This document shows, piece after piece, positions 1-6,142 of a DNA stretch of 11,965 nt. Numbering within the stretch: the first letter of the stretch is position 1; every line of letters starts with the position of its first letter. Under the pieces are notes generated by a model. It was not told the DNA's origin. It did not search any database and saw only the letters and a list, made by a program, of their open reading frames with translations. Made by a program: the position numbers and the translations under genes. The stretch comes from JAFGGT01 sp036733165 (GTDB lineage Archaea > Methanobacteriota_B > Thermococci > Methanofastidiosales > NM3). The DNA lies in NCBI GenBank assembly GCA_036733165.1, contig DAINBB010000035.1:1-11965 (forward strand). The letters are read 5' to 3'.

Positions 1-2
1 AG

Positions 3-698
3 ATGGACAGAAGGAAGCCCAAGGACAAGGGGCAGGCAAGGCTCGACAAGTTCATAGGCGAAAGGCCAAGGGTCGTATGCGACAGTCGGGAGAATCCCCA
101 GATGAGAAAACTGCTCTCTGAGAGATGTGATGTCGAAGTGAGGTCCCTTGATGTTGGCGACTATGTCCTCTCTGACAGGATAGGGATAGAGCGGAAGTAC
201 ACCACCGACTTCCTGAGGTCCTTGTTCGATAACAAGCTATTTGAACAGATCGGTGCATTGTCAAAGGCATATGAGAGACCCATGCTCATCCTGGAGGGCA
301 AGGACCTCTTCAGCAAGAATCAGGCGAATGCCGGTTCGATCAGGAACGCCATGGTGTCCATAATGGTCGACTTCAATGTGGGGATCCTCACCACGGAGGA
401 CATGACCGATTCGGCGAATTACATCTTCGACATGGCCAGGAGGGAACAGGAGGACAGGGAAAGGATGCCGAGGGTGAGGGGGGACAAGAGGTCCCTTTCA
501 ACGGAAAAGAGCATGGTGTACATAGTTGAGGGACTTCCCAATGTATCTTCGACCCTGGCCAGAAGGCTGCTTGAGCATTTTGGCTCTGTGGAGGCCATAT
601 TCTCCGCAACGGAAGAAGAACTGAAAGGTGTGGACGGCATTGGCGAAAAGATAGCCAAGGGCATCCGAGATGTGCTCACATCCAGGTACAAAGGATGA
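3..698 (+). CDS. XPF/Hef-type structure-specific DNA nuclease (ERCC4 domain + HhH), probably 5'-partial
   Basis: Structure-specific endonuclease of the XPF/Mus81/Hef family, which cuts branched DNA at stalled replication forks and in repair. Seen: an ERCC4 nuclease domain at about residues 22-150 of the visible 231, with the signature GDY (D53)...ERK (63-65) followed by D69, plus D27 in CDSRE. A C-terminal tandem helix-hairpin-helix region follows at about 175-231 (GLPNVS...LLEHFGS...VDGIGEKIAKGI). Residues 11-18 (QARLDKFI) look like a PCNA-binding PIP box. Only two bases precede the first ATG, so I cannot tell whether this is a complete short XPF, as in Crenarchaeota, or the nuclease end of a euryarchaeal Hef helicase-nuclease. 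The charged, low-complexity start MDRRKPKDKG reads like a linker and no ribosome binding site is visible, so I favour a 5'-truncated Hef. It ends in TGA, 23 bp from the convergent peptidase gene. Family is certain; full extent is not. Confidence 0.9.
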   Translation: MDRRKPKDKGQARLDKFIGERPRVVCDSRENPQMRKLLSERCDVEVRSLDVGDYVLSDRIGIERKYTTDFLRSLFDNKLFEQIGALSKAYERPMLILEGKDLFSKNQANAGSIRNAMVSIMVDFNVGILTTEDMTDSANYIFDMARREQEDRERMPRVRGDKRSLSTEKSMVYIVEGLPNVSSTLARRLLEHFGSVEAIFSATEEELKGVDGIGEKIAKGIRDVLTSRYKG

Positions 699-721
699 CG
701 GCGCGCAGCCGTTGGCCGATA

Positions 722-1816
722 TCAGACCTCAAGGAAGTCCTTGTCGGCTTTCGTCAATATCTCGATGCCGTTCTTCTTGACCAGTATGTCGTCCTCTATT
801 CTTACACCGCCATGGCCAGGTAAGTATATGCCGGGTTCCACGGTTATCACCATCCCTGGCTCTATCCTGTCCTCCATGTTCGGCATGAAACCTATGAACG
901 ACTCGTGCACGGAAAGCCCTATGCCGTGGCCAAGGCTGTGGATGAATCTGCCTTTGAACCGGGTGCCGTCTATGAAGCTCGCCACCTCGTCGTGGGGTTC
1001 GCACATCTTTTTTCCAGGCTCTATCGCATCGAATCCTATCTGCTGGGCATCCTGGACGGTCTCGTACATCTCCCTGTCCTCTTTACTTGCCCTGCCGTAG
1101 AAGAAGGTCCTCGTGATGTCTGAAACGTATCTCTTGTACGTGGCGCCATAATCGAACAGGGCAAAGACGTTCTTCTCAAGTGCAAGTCCGCCCGCGTTAT
1201 AGTGGGGCTCTGCAGTGTTCTTCCCAAAAGACGATATCGTTGAGAACGATACGCAGTCTGCGCCCATCTTCTTCATCCTGTACTCCATCTCTGCGGCTAC
1301 CTCGTACTCCCTTACTCCGTCATGCAAGAAGCTGGGTATCTCTGAAGCGACCCTTGAGCTTATGTCGCAGGCGCACCTGATCCTCTCCACTTCATCCTTG
1401 TCCTTGATCGCCCTGGCCTTGTTTATGGCCCTTGTGCAATCCAGGAAGGTCGAGTTGGGCGCCGCCTTTTTCTCAAGGAGCTTGAATCTGCTGTGGATGA
1501 GCTCGTTGTAGTGGAGACCAATCCTGTCGGCCCCCTTTAGCCCCTTCTCGATCATGGCCTCGTACTCTTCCCTGCTCGAGGGTATGTTCAATGGTATGTT
1601 GCCCTTCCTGGCGCTCGTTTCCTCAAGCTTCGACACTATTGCCTCGCATTTTCCGTCTGGATAAAGAAATGCCACGCCCGCCTCAAAAAGGCCAGTCTCG
1701 TATCCCGTCACATAAAAGAATGCCTGGTCCAGCAACGGATCGATATGATTGATAAGAACAATAAGGTCCACATCTTCCTCTAAGTTGTCAAAAATCCGCT
1801 TTACCCTACCTGTCAT
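722..1816 (-). CDS. M24-family metallopeptidase (Xaa-Pro dipeptidase/aminopeptidase)
   Basis: Cytosolic pita-bread-fold metalloprotease that removes residues next to proline in peptides, likely in peptide recycling. The 364 residues fit the usual prolidase/aminopeptidase P length. The N-terminal creatinase-like domain covers about 1-135 and the catalytic domain about 140-364. All five expected dinuclear metal ligands are visible: D222 (FDYGA), D233 (VSDITRT), H297 (HSLGHGIG), E328 (TVEPGIY) and E341 (VRIEDD). The auxiliary histidines H205 (HYNAG) and H304 (SVHE) are also present. The ATG is preceded by a good GGTGAG ribosome binding site (1825-1820, minus strand) with 3-nt spacing. The gene is divergent from archease and shares a short promoter spacer with it. 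Xaa-Pro dipeptidase versus aminopeptidase specificity cannot be decided from sequence alone. No signal peptide or membrane segment is seen. Confidence 0.93.
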   Translation of the reverse strand: MTGRVKRIFDNLEEDVDLIVLINHIDPLLDQAFFYVTGYETGLFEAGVAFLYPDGKCEAIVSKLEETSARKGNIPLNIPSSREEYEAMIEKGLKGADRIGLHYNELIHSRFKLLEKKAAPNSTFLDCTRAINKARAIKDKDEVERIRCACDISSRVASEIPSFLHDGVREYEVAAEMEYRMKKMGADCVSFSTISSFGKNTAEPHYNAGGLALEKNVFALFDYGATYKRYVSDITRTFFYGRASKEDREMYETVQDAQQIGFDAIEPGKKMCEPHDEVASFIDGTRFKGRFIHSLGHGIGLSVHESFIGFMPNMEDRIEPGMVITVEPGIYLPGHGGVRIEDDILVKKNGIEILTKADKDFLEV

Positions 1817-1847
1817 CGTCTCACCGAAAAAGAATGGACTGATAACC

Positions 1848-1860
1848 TTTTATATATTTT
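1848..1860. promoter_or_regulatory. Near-palindromic TATA element serving both the peptidase and archease genes
   Basis: The run TTTTATATATTTT lies in the 64-bp spacer between two divergent genes. On the plus strand TTTATATA (1849-1856) is centred about 28 nt before the archease ATG, putting initiation near 1878 and giving a nearly leaderless mRNA. On the minus strand the same bases read AAAATATATAAAA followed by GG, predicting initiation near 1827, just upstream of the GGTGAG ribosome binding site of the peptidase gene. No second TATA box is apparent in the spacer. Assignment is by spacing and composition only. Confidence 0.6.
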
Positions 1861-1880
1861 GTAATTGATTATCCATCACA

Positions 1881-2303
1881 ATGGAATATGAAATAGTTGA
1901 CCATCCTGCGGACATTGGTTTCAGGGTGTTCGCAGACAACATAGAAAATGCCTTTGAGAAGGCGGGGATGGCGCTCTTTTCCCTCATGCTGTCCAGTTAT
2001 GAGGAGGGCGACATCACGAAGGTGCCCATGGAGATAAGGTCCGAGGACATTGAATCCCTCCTCTACGACTACCTTGAACATCTCCTTGTCATGTTCGAGG
2101 TGGACGATATCATAGCAACGGCCATACACCTGACATTGGACAGGGACGGCGAACGATTTATTTTAAAAGGAGATGTATCGGGATTCAAGGCCGTGCCGCT
2201 GGCTTTCAAAAGAAGATACGATGTAAAGGCCATCACATACCACATGATGGAGATAAGGGATACCGGCGATGGATGGATGATACAGGTCATAGTGGACATA
2301 TAG
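1881..2303 (+). CDS. Archease, cofactor of the RtcB tRNA-splicing RNA ligase
   Basis: Archease, a small metal-binding protein that stimulates the RtcB RNA ligase (multiple turnover and guanylation), so acting in tRNA exon joining or RNA repair. The 140-residue length is typical. Diagnostic stretches are the N-terminal DHPADIGF (7-14; many homologues have T where P9 stands), the LLYDYLEHLL helix, KAITYHMMEI near 115, and the C-terminal GWMIQVIVDI ending in the conserved acidic pair position D139-I140. D11 and D139 are the likely metal-binding acids, by family knowledge. There is no ribosome binding site before the ATG, and the TATA-to-ATG distance implies a leaderless message. No rtcB gene lies in this window. 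It is followed 60 bp later by aRF1, which has its own TATA box and ribosome binding site, so the two are probably separate units. Confidence 0.95.
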   Translation: MEYEIVDHPADIGFRVFADNIENAFEKAGMALFSLMLSSYEEGDITKVPMEIRSEDIESLLYDYLEHLLVMFEVDDIIATAIHLTLDRDGERFILKGDVSGFKAVPLAFKRRYDVKAITYHMMEIRDTGDGWMIQVIVDI

Positions 2304-2322
2304 CCTCCGCATTACCATTATC

Positions 2323-2360
2323 TTTAAAAATGTTCCAATATATGGTGAGGAAAAGGTGAA
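2323..2360 (+). promoter_or_regulatory. TATA box and ribosome binding site of the aRF1-argS operon
   Basis: TTTAAAAA (2323-2330) is centred 37 nt before the aRF1 ATG, predicting initiation near 2352. The GGTGAA ribosome binding site follows at 2355-2360, 3 nt before the ATG at 2364. A second GGTGAGG (2344-2350) lies upstream of the predicted start and would be transcribed only if initiation occurs earlier. Confidence 0.5.
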
Positions 2361-2363
2361 TCG

Positions 2364-3614
2364 ATGGACTCCAAGTCAAGACATGAACTAACCAAACAGA
2401 TCGAGTTTCTAAGTGGCATCCGTGGAAGGCATACAGAGCTTGTATCAGTATACGTGCCAGCAGGTTACGAGATATCCAAGGTGATGCAACAGCTCAAGGA
2501 CGAGCAGGGGACCGCCACCAACATAAAGTCGAAAGGTACTAGAAAGAATGTCTTGGGAGCCCTCGAGAAGGTCGTTTCTCATCTCAGGCTCTTTCCGTCC
2601 ACGCCCCCCAACGGACTTGTTGTGTTCTCAGGGAACGTGTCGGACAAGGAGGGCGTCTCCGACATACAGCTGTTTTCCCTGGAACCACCGGAACCCATAA
2701 GTGTGAGGATATATCGATGCGACCAGGAGTTTGTACTGGAACCGCTCAGGGAGCTTGTCGAGGTGAAGGACATCTATGCATTGCTCATTATCGAAAGGAA
2801 CGAGGCCACCATAGGCACGTTGAAGGGAAAGACCATTGATATGCTCGAACACCTTACTTCCGGAGTACCCGGGAAGTCAAGGGCGGGCGGTCAGTCGTCT
2901 GTGCGTTTTGCAAGACTGAGGGAAGAGGCGGCAAAGGAGTTCAACGAGAGGATAGGCGAGCACTTCAACCGGCACTTCCAGGACATGGAGCACCTCAAGG
3001 GCATAATAGTCGGTGGCCCTGGGATGACAAAGGACAAGTTCGTTGAAGGCGGCTATCTGCACTATGAGCTACAGCAGAAGATCCTGGGCACGCTGGACAC
3101 CGTATACACAGAGGAATACGGACTGCGAGAACTTGTCGAAAAGGCCGAGGAGATCCTCGCCGACCTGGCCATAACCGAAGAGAAGAAGATAATGGAGAGA
3201 TTCTTCAAGGAGTTGATCAGTGAGTCTGGACTGGCCGCGTATGGCGAGAAGGAGGTAAGGCATTTCCTGACGATCGGCGCCGTGGACACCCTTCTCTTAT
3301 CGGAGGACCTGGACAAGATCAGATTGAAGATCGCATGCGAGAACTGCGGATATGAAAGGACGATAACCGTTACACAGGACAAGATCAAAGAGGTCGAGGA
3401 GAAACTGCCATCCATGAAGTGTGCGGAATGCGAGAATCTCAGGATGCAGATCAAGAAGAGGAGAAGTTTGGAAAAGGAGTTCACCGAACTGGCGGAGACC
3501 ATGAACTCCGACGTGGCGTTGATATCAACCGAGACCGAAGAGGGAAAACAGTTGATGATAGCATTTGGAGGAATAGCCGCGATATTGCGTTTCGCAGGGG
3601 AGGCCCCGGTATGA
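2364..3614 (+). CDS. prf1: Peptide chain release factor aRF1
   Basis: Class-I release factor that reads all three stop codons in the ribosomal A site and triggers hydrolysis of peptidyl-tRNA. At 416 residues it has the normal archaeal length. The N domain carries the stop-codon reading motifs NIKS (53-56) and YxCxxxF (YRCDQEF, 117-123). The M domain holds the catalytic GGQ (175-177) in GKSRAGGQSSVRFARLR. The C domain contains an intact four-cysteine minidomain (C325, C328, C353, C356). The position matching the eRF1 GTS loop reads RHT (22-24), a small deviation. The ATG is fixed by GGTGAA just upstream. The gene overlaps argS by ATGA (3611-3614), so the two are co-transcribed and probably translationally coupled. 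Cytosolic; no membrane segment. Confidence 0.97.
   Translation: MDSKSRHELTKQIEFLSGIRGRHTELVSVYVPAGYEISKVMQQLKDEQGTATNIKSKGTRKNVLGALEKVVSHLRLFPSTPPNGLVVFSGNVSDKEGVSDIQLFSLEPPEPISVRIYRCDQEFVLEPLRELVEVKDIYALLIIERNEATIGTLKGKTIDMLEHLTSGVPGKSRAGGQSSVRFARLREEAAKEFNERIGEHFNRHFQDMEHLKGIIVGGPGMTKDKFVEGGYLHYELQQKILGTLDTVYTEEYGLRELVEKAEEILADLAITEEKKIMERFFKELISESGLAAYGEKEVRHFLTIGAVDTLLLSEDLDKIRLKIACENCGYERTITVTQDKIKEVEEKLPSMKCAECENLRMQIKKRRSLEKEFTELAETMNSDVALISTETEEGKQLMIAFGGIAAILRFAGEAPV
3597..3603 (+). promoter_or_regulatory. Ribosome binding site that fixes the argS start
   Basis: GGGGAGG lies 7 nt before the ATG at 3611, inside the last codons of aRF1. It supports starting ArgRS at 3611 and not at an in-frame upstream ATG at 3419. 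Confidence 0.65.
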
Positions 3615-5389
3615 TCAAGGATAAACTAAGAGAATTTCTGAAAGAGGCCACAGGATTGGAGGATGTTCCCATCGAGGCGCCTCCTGACCCGAAGATGGGG
3701 GACTTCTCATCATCAGTCGCATTTGTAATCGCCAAGAAGGAAGGTCGCAATCCCAAGGAGGTCGCCGAATCCATAATGCAGGCGATAGGCGACAACAGGC
3801 CAAGGGGCATATCCAATATCACATCCATGGGGCCCTATATCAACTTCTTCGTCAATCTTGAAGTGTACTCCAGAATGGTGCTGGAAGAGATATTTGATAA
3901 CGGAGATAGATACGGAAGGCTTCCCCGGAAGGGGTCGAGGGCCATCATCGAACATACATCGGTGAACCCGAACAAGCCCCTGCACATGGGCACTGCGAGG
4001 AACTCAATACTCGGCGACAGTGTTGCACGATTGATGGATGCTGCGGGATACGATGTCGAGATCGACAATTATATCGACGACCTGGGAATCCAGTTCGCCG
4101 AGGTGTTCTGGGGATTGCTCAATCTCGATGCAGAACCTGACGAAAAGTATGACCACTTCTTGGGAAAGCTCTACATCAAGGTCCATGAACGGGAGGATGA
4201 AGAGCTTCTCAAGGAAATAAAGCGACTCAATCAGGAGCTTGAAGGTCCCAAGTACGCAAAGACGGCCAGGGATGTCGTGGAACGTTGCGTCAGGGCGCAG
4301 GGCGACTCACTGGCAAGATTGGGGATCCATCACGACCTGCTCGTATGGGAAAGTGACATAGTGCACGCAGGCCTGTTCGAAGAGACATTTGAGAGATTGA
4401 AGGAAAGCTCCGACATAGTCCTTGAGGAGGAAGGGCCGCTGGAAGGATGCCTGGTAATGAGGCTTGGAAGGGTCTATCCAAAGATGAAGAACCCCGATAA
4501 GGTGCTGATAAGGTCCGACGGCACCCCGACATACACTGCCAAGGACATCGCGCTGCAGATGTGGAAGTTCGGGCTTCTCGAAAAATCGCTGAAGTACTGC
4601 ACATGGAACGAAAGCGCAGTGACGTCCTGTCCGGACGGCGAACATAGGGACTTCGGGAAGGCGGATCTCGTGATAAACATCATAGGGTCCGAGCAGTCAT
4701 ATCCACAAGAGGTCGTGAAAAGGTCGCTGAAACTGTTAGGTTACGACAGACAGTCCGAGAACTCCTACCACATGGCCTATGAGTTCGTGACGCTTCCGAA
4801 CGAATCGTTCTCTGGAAGGAAGGGCACCTGGATAGGTTTCTCCCTCGATGATGTGATGGGGTTGGGCGAGAAGAAGGCATATGACGCCGTGGACATCAGG
4901 CGCCCAGACCTGGACGAGGAAAAGAAAAAGGCGATAGCCAAGGCCATATCGGCAGGTTCCATACGATACAACATCGTCAAGTACGCACCTGAGAAGAAGA
5001 TTGTCTTCAGGTGGGAGGACGCGCTCAACTTCGAGGGGGACTCCTGCCCGTACATCGTATACGCCCATGCCAGGTGCTGCTCGATAATGAAAAGGGTCGA
5101 GGGGACGATAGACCCGTCTTACGACTACAGCCATCCGAAGGAGAGGGAACTGATAAAGATGCTGTCACAGATGCCGGAGGTCATCGAGAAGGCCTCGGCG
5201 GACAAGCGACCGCATTACATCACGAAGTATGCGAACGATGTGGCCACGAGATTCAACTCATTCTACAACGAGCTGCCGGTCCTGAAGTCTGAGAGTAGGG
5301 ATGACAGGCTGAAACTAGTCGATGCCACCAGAATAGTGCTTGCAAACTGTTTGGGATTGCTGGGCATCGAAGCGCTGGAAGAGATGTAG
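3611..5389 (+). CDS. argS: Arginyl-tRNA synthetase (class I)
   Basis: Charges tRNA-Arg with arginine in the cytosol. From the ATG at 3611 the protein has 592 residues, with an N-terminal Arg_tRNA_synt_N domain (about 1-85). The Rossmann catalytic core has the HIGH-equivalent PLHMGTARN (H125-M-G-T128) and IDNYIDDLGIQ (151-161). The KMSKS-equivalent is SGRKGT (401-406), the usual archaeal ArgRS form. A C-terminal DALR anticodon-binding domain follows, with GDSCPYIVYAHAR (476-488), FNSFYNELPVL and the terminal LGLLGIEALEEM. The frame stays open upstream to 3419, but those 64 residues lie over aRF1 and do not resemble ArgRS. The ATGA overlap plus GGGGAGG indicate the true start. It is the second gene of the aRF1 operon and is closed by a U-rich terminator. 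Confidence 0.97.
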   Translation: MIKDKLREFLKEATGLEDVPIEAPPDPKMGDFSSSVAFVIAKKEGRNPKEVAESIMQAIGDNRPRGISNITSMGPYINFFVNLEVYSRMVLEEIFDNGDRYGRLPRKGSRAIIEHTSVNPNKPLHMGTARNSILGDSVARLMDAAGYDVEIDNYIDDLGIQFAEVFWGLLNLDAEPDEKYDHFLGKLYIKVHEREDEELLKEIKRLNQELEGPKYAKTARDVVERCVRAQGDSLARLGIHHDLLVWESDIVHAGLFEETFERLKESSDIVLEEEGPLEGCLVMRLGRVYPKMKNPDKVLIRSDGTPTYTAKDIALQMWKFGLLEKSLKYCTWNESAVTSCPDGEHRDFGKADLVINIIGSEQSYPQEVVKRSLKLLGYDRQSENSYHMAYEFVTLPNESFSGRKGTWIGFSLDDVMGLGEKKAYDAVDIRRPDLDEEKKKAIAKAISAGSIRYNIVKYAPEKKIVFRWEDALNFEGDSCPYIVYAHARCCSIMKRVEGTIDPSYDYSHPKERELIKMLSQMPEVIEKASADKRPHYITKYANDVATRFNSFYNELPVLKSESRDDRLKLVDATRIVLANCLGLLGIEALEEM

Positions 5390-5402
5390 ACCACACTTCA
5401 GG

Positions 5403-5432
5403 AAATATTAATTTTTTTCCTTTTTTAATATT
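5403..5432 (+). terminator. U-rich transcription terminator after argS
   Basis: Starts 13 bp after the argS stop. A T7-CC-T6 run (5412-5426) is flanked by the inverted repeat AATATTAA (5404-5411) and TTAATATT (5425-5432). Archaeal termination depends mainly on U-runs, so the T tract is the key signal and the weak AT-only stem is secondary. On the minus strand the tract is A-rich, so it should not stop transcription coming from the PHP gene. Confidence 0.6.
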
Positions 5433-5459
5433 GGGACTCTCCATTATCTGACCCTGTAG

Positions 5460-6107
5460 CTAGGGTTGATCGAATCTGCCTTGCCTGAGGACATTTGTCC
5501 TAATCCATTTCTCGCCCAAGGTGAACACAGATGTGGCATGCCCTCCGATCCCAGTCCTGCCTTCCTTTATCTCCTTTTTGAGGTCGTTGAGGTCTTCAAA
5601 GAGCGTATAGCACGAACCGACCTCCTTTGCCATGTGCGCATCGCTGCCGGCGGTCACGTTGAGGGAACGTTCCTCACAGACCTTCATCGTTCTGCCCTTA
5701 TCGTTTAAATAATGCCCATTGAGGGCCTCGATGGCATCGAATGGAAGTTGAAATATCCGGTCCCCGACAGCACATCTGCGACGGTCAAAGGGATGGGCCG
5801 CCACGGCGATGCCACCTTGTTCCTTTATCATGTCTATTGTATCCGCCGCTGACAGACCCCTCTCGATCCTATCCTCTATGCCATAGGCCAGTATATGTCC
5901 GTCAAGGGAAGAAATCTCGCATCCTTTTATTATCACGATATCTGTTTCAATGGATTCGGCCTCGATGGCGCCTTCCATGTTGTTATGGTCCGTGATCGCT
6001 ATTCCGCTGAGCCCCTTTGCCTCCGCTGCACGTATCATCTCTTCAGGACTGTTGATGCCGTCCCTGTAAGAATAGTGGGTGTGGACATGCATGTCAATTT
6101 TAAACAT
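5460..6107 (-). CDS. PHP-domain metal-dependent phosphoesterase
   Basis: Small PHP-superfamily hydrolase of 215 residues, predicted to bind two or three divalent metals and cleave a phosphate ester; the substrate is unknown. Metal-binding signatures appear in order: H7-V-H9, D40-H41 (ITDHNN), E64 (GCEIS), H71 (GHILAYG), H105 (AAHPFD) and D156-A-H158 (GSDAH). This is a complete set for the family. The frame can be extended to a TTG at 6128, but that codon abuts the TATA box TTTATAAA (6129-6136). The ATG at 6107 lies about 25 nt from the TATA centre, so I place the start there, on a leaderless mRNA. The gene lies 35 bp downstream of the histidine kinase on the same strand but has this private promoter. 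Relatives include TrpH/YciV-type nucleases, so a nuclease or nucleotide phosphatase is possible. Cytosolic. Confidence 0.88.
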   Translation of the reverse strand: MFKIDMHVHTHYSYRDGINSPEEMIRAAEAKGLSGIAITDHNNMEGAIEAESIETDIVIIKGCEISSLDGHILAYGIEDRIERGLSAADTIDMIKEQGGIAVAAHPFDRRRCAVGDRIFQLPFDAIEALNGHYLNDKGRTMKVCEERSLNVTAGSDAHMAKEVGSCYTLFEDLNDLKKEIKEGRTGIGGHATSVFTLGEKWIRTNVLRQGRFDQP

Positions 6108-6128
6108 GGAAATCGTATCAATGGCCAA

Positions 6129-6136
6129 TTTATAAA
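6129..6136 (-). promoter_or_regulatory. TATA box of the PHP gene
   Basis: The palindromic TTTATAAA is centred about 25 nt upstream of the ATG at 6107 and begins just after the histidine kinase stop codon. The spacing predicts initiation at or next to the ATG, and no ribosome binding site is present, consistent with a leaderless transcript. Confidence 0.6.
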
Positions 6137-6142
6137 GATTTA

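Noticed and set aside
699..711. Small hairpin CGGC-GCGCA-GCCG between the nuclease and peptidase genes
   Set aside because: It has only four base pairs and no U-tract on either strand, which is not enough to call a terminator.
741..1100. A 119-codon plus-strand frame opposite the M24 peptidase
   Set aside because: The peptidase has all its metal ligands on the minus strand, and the plus-strand product is low-complexity shadow sequence.
5390..5459. Possible terminator for the PHP gene in the same spacer as the argS terminator
   Set aside because: On the minus strand the tract is A-rich, so no U-run would be made in that direction.
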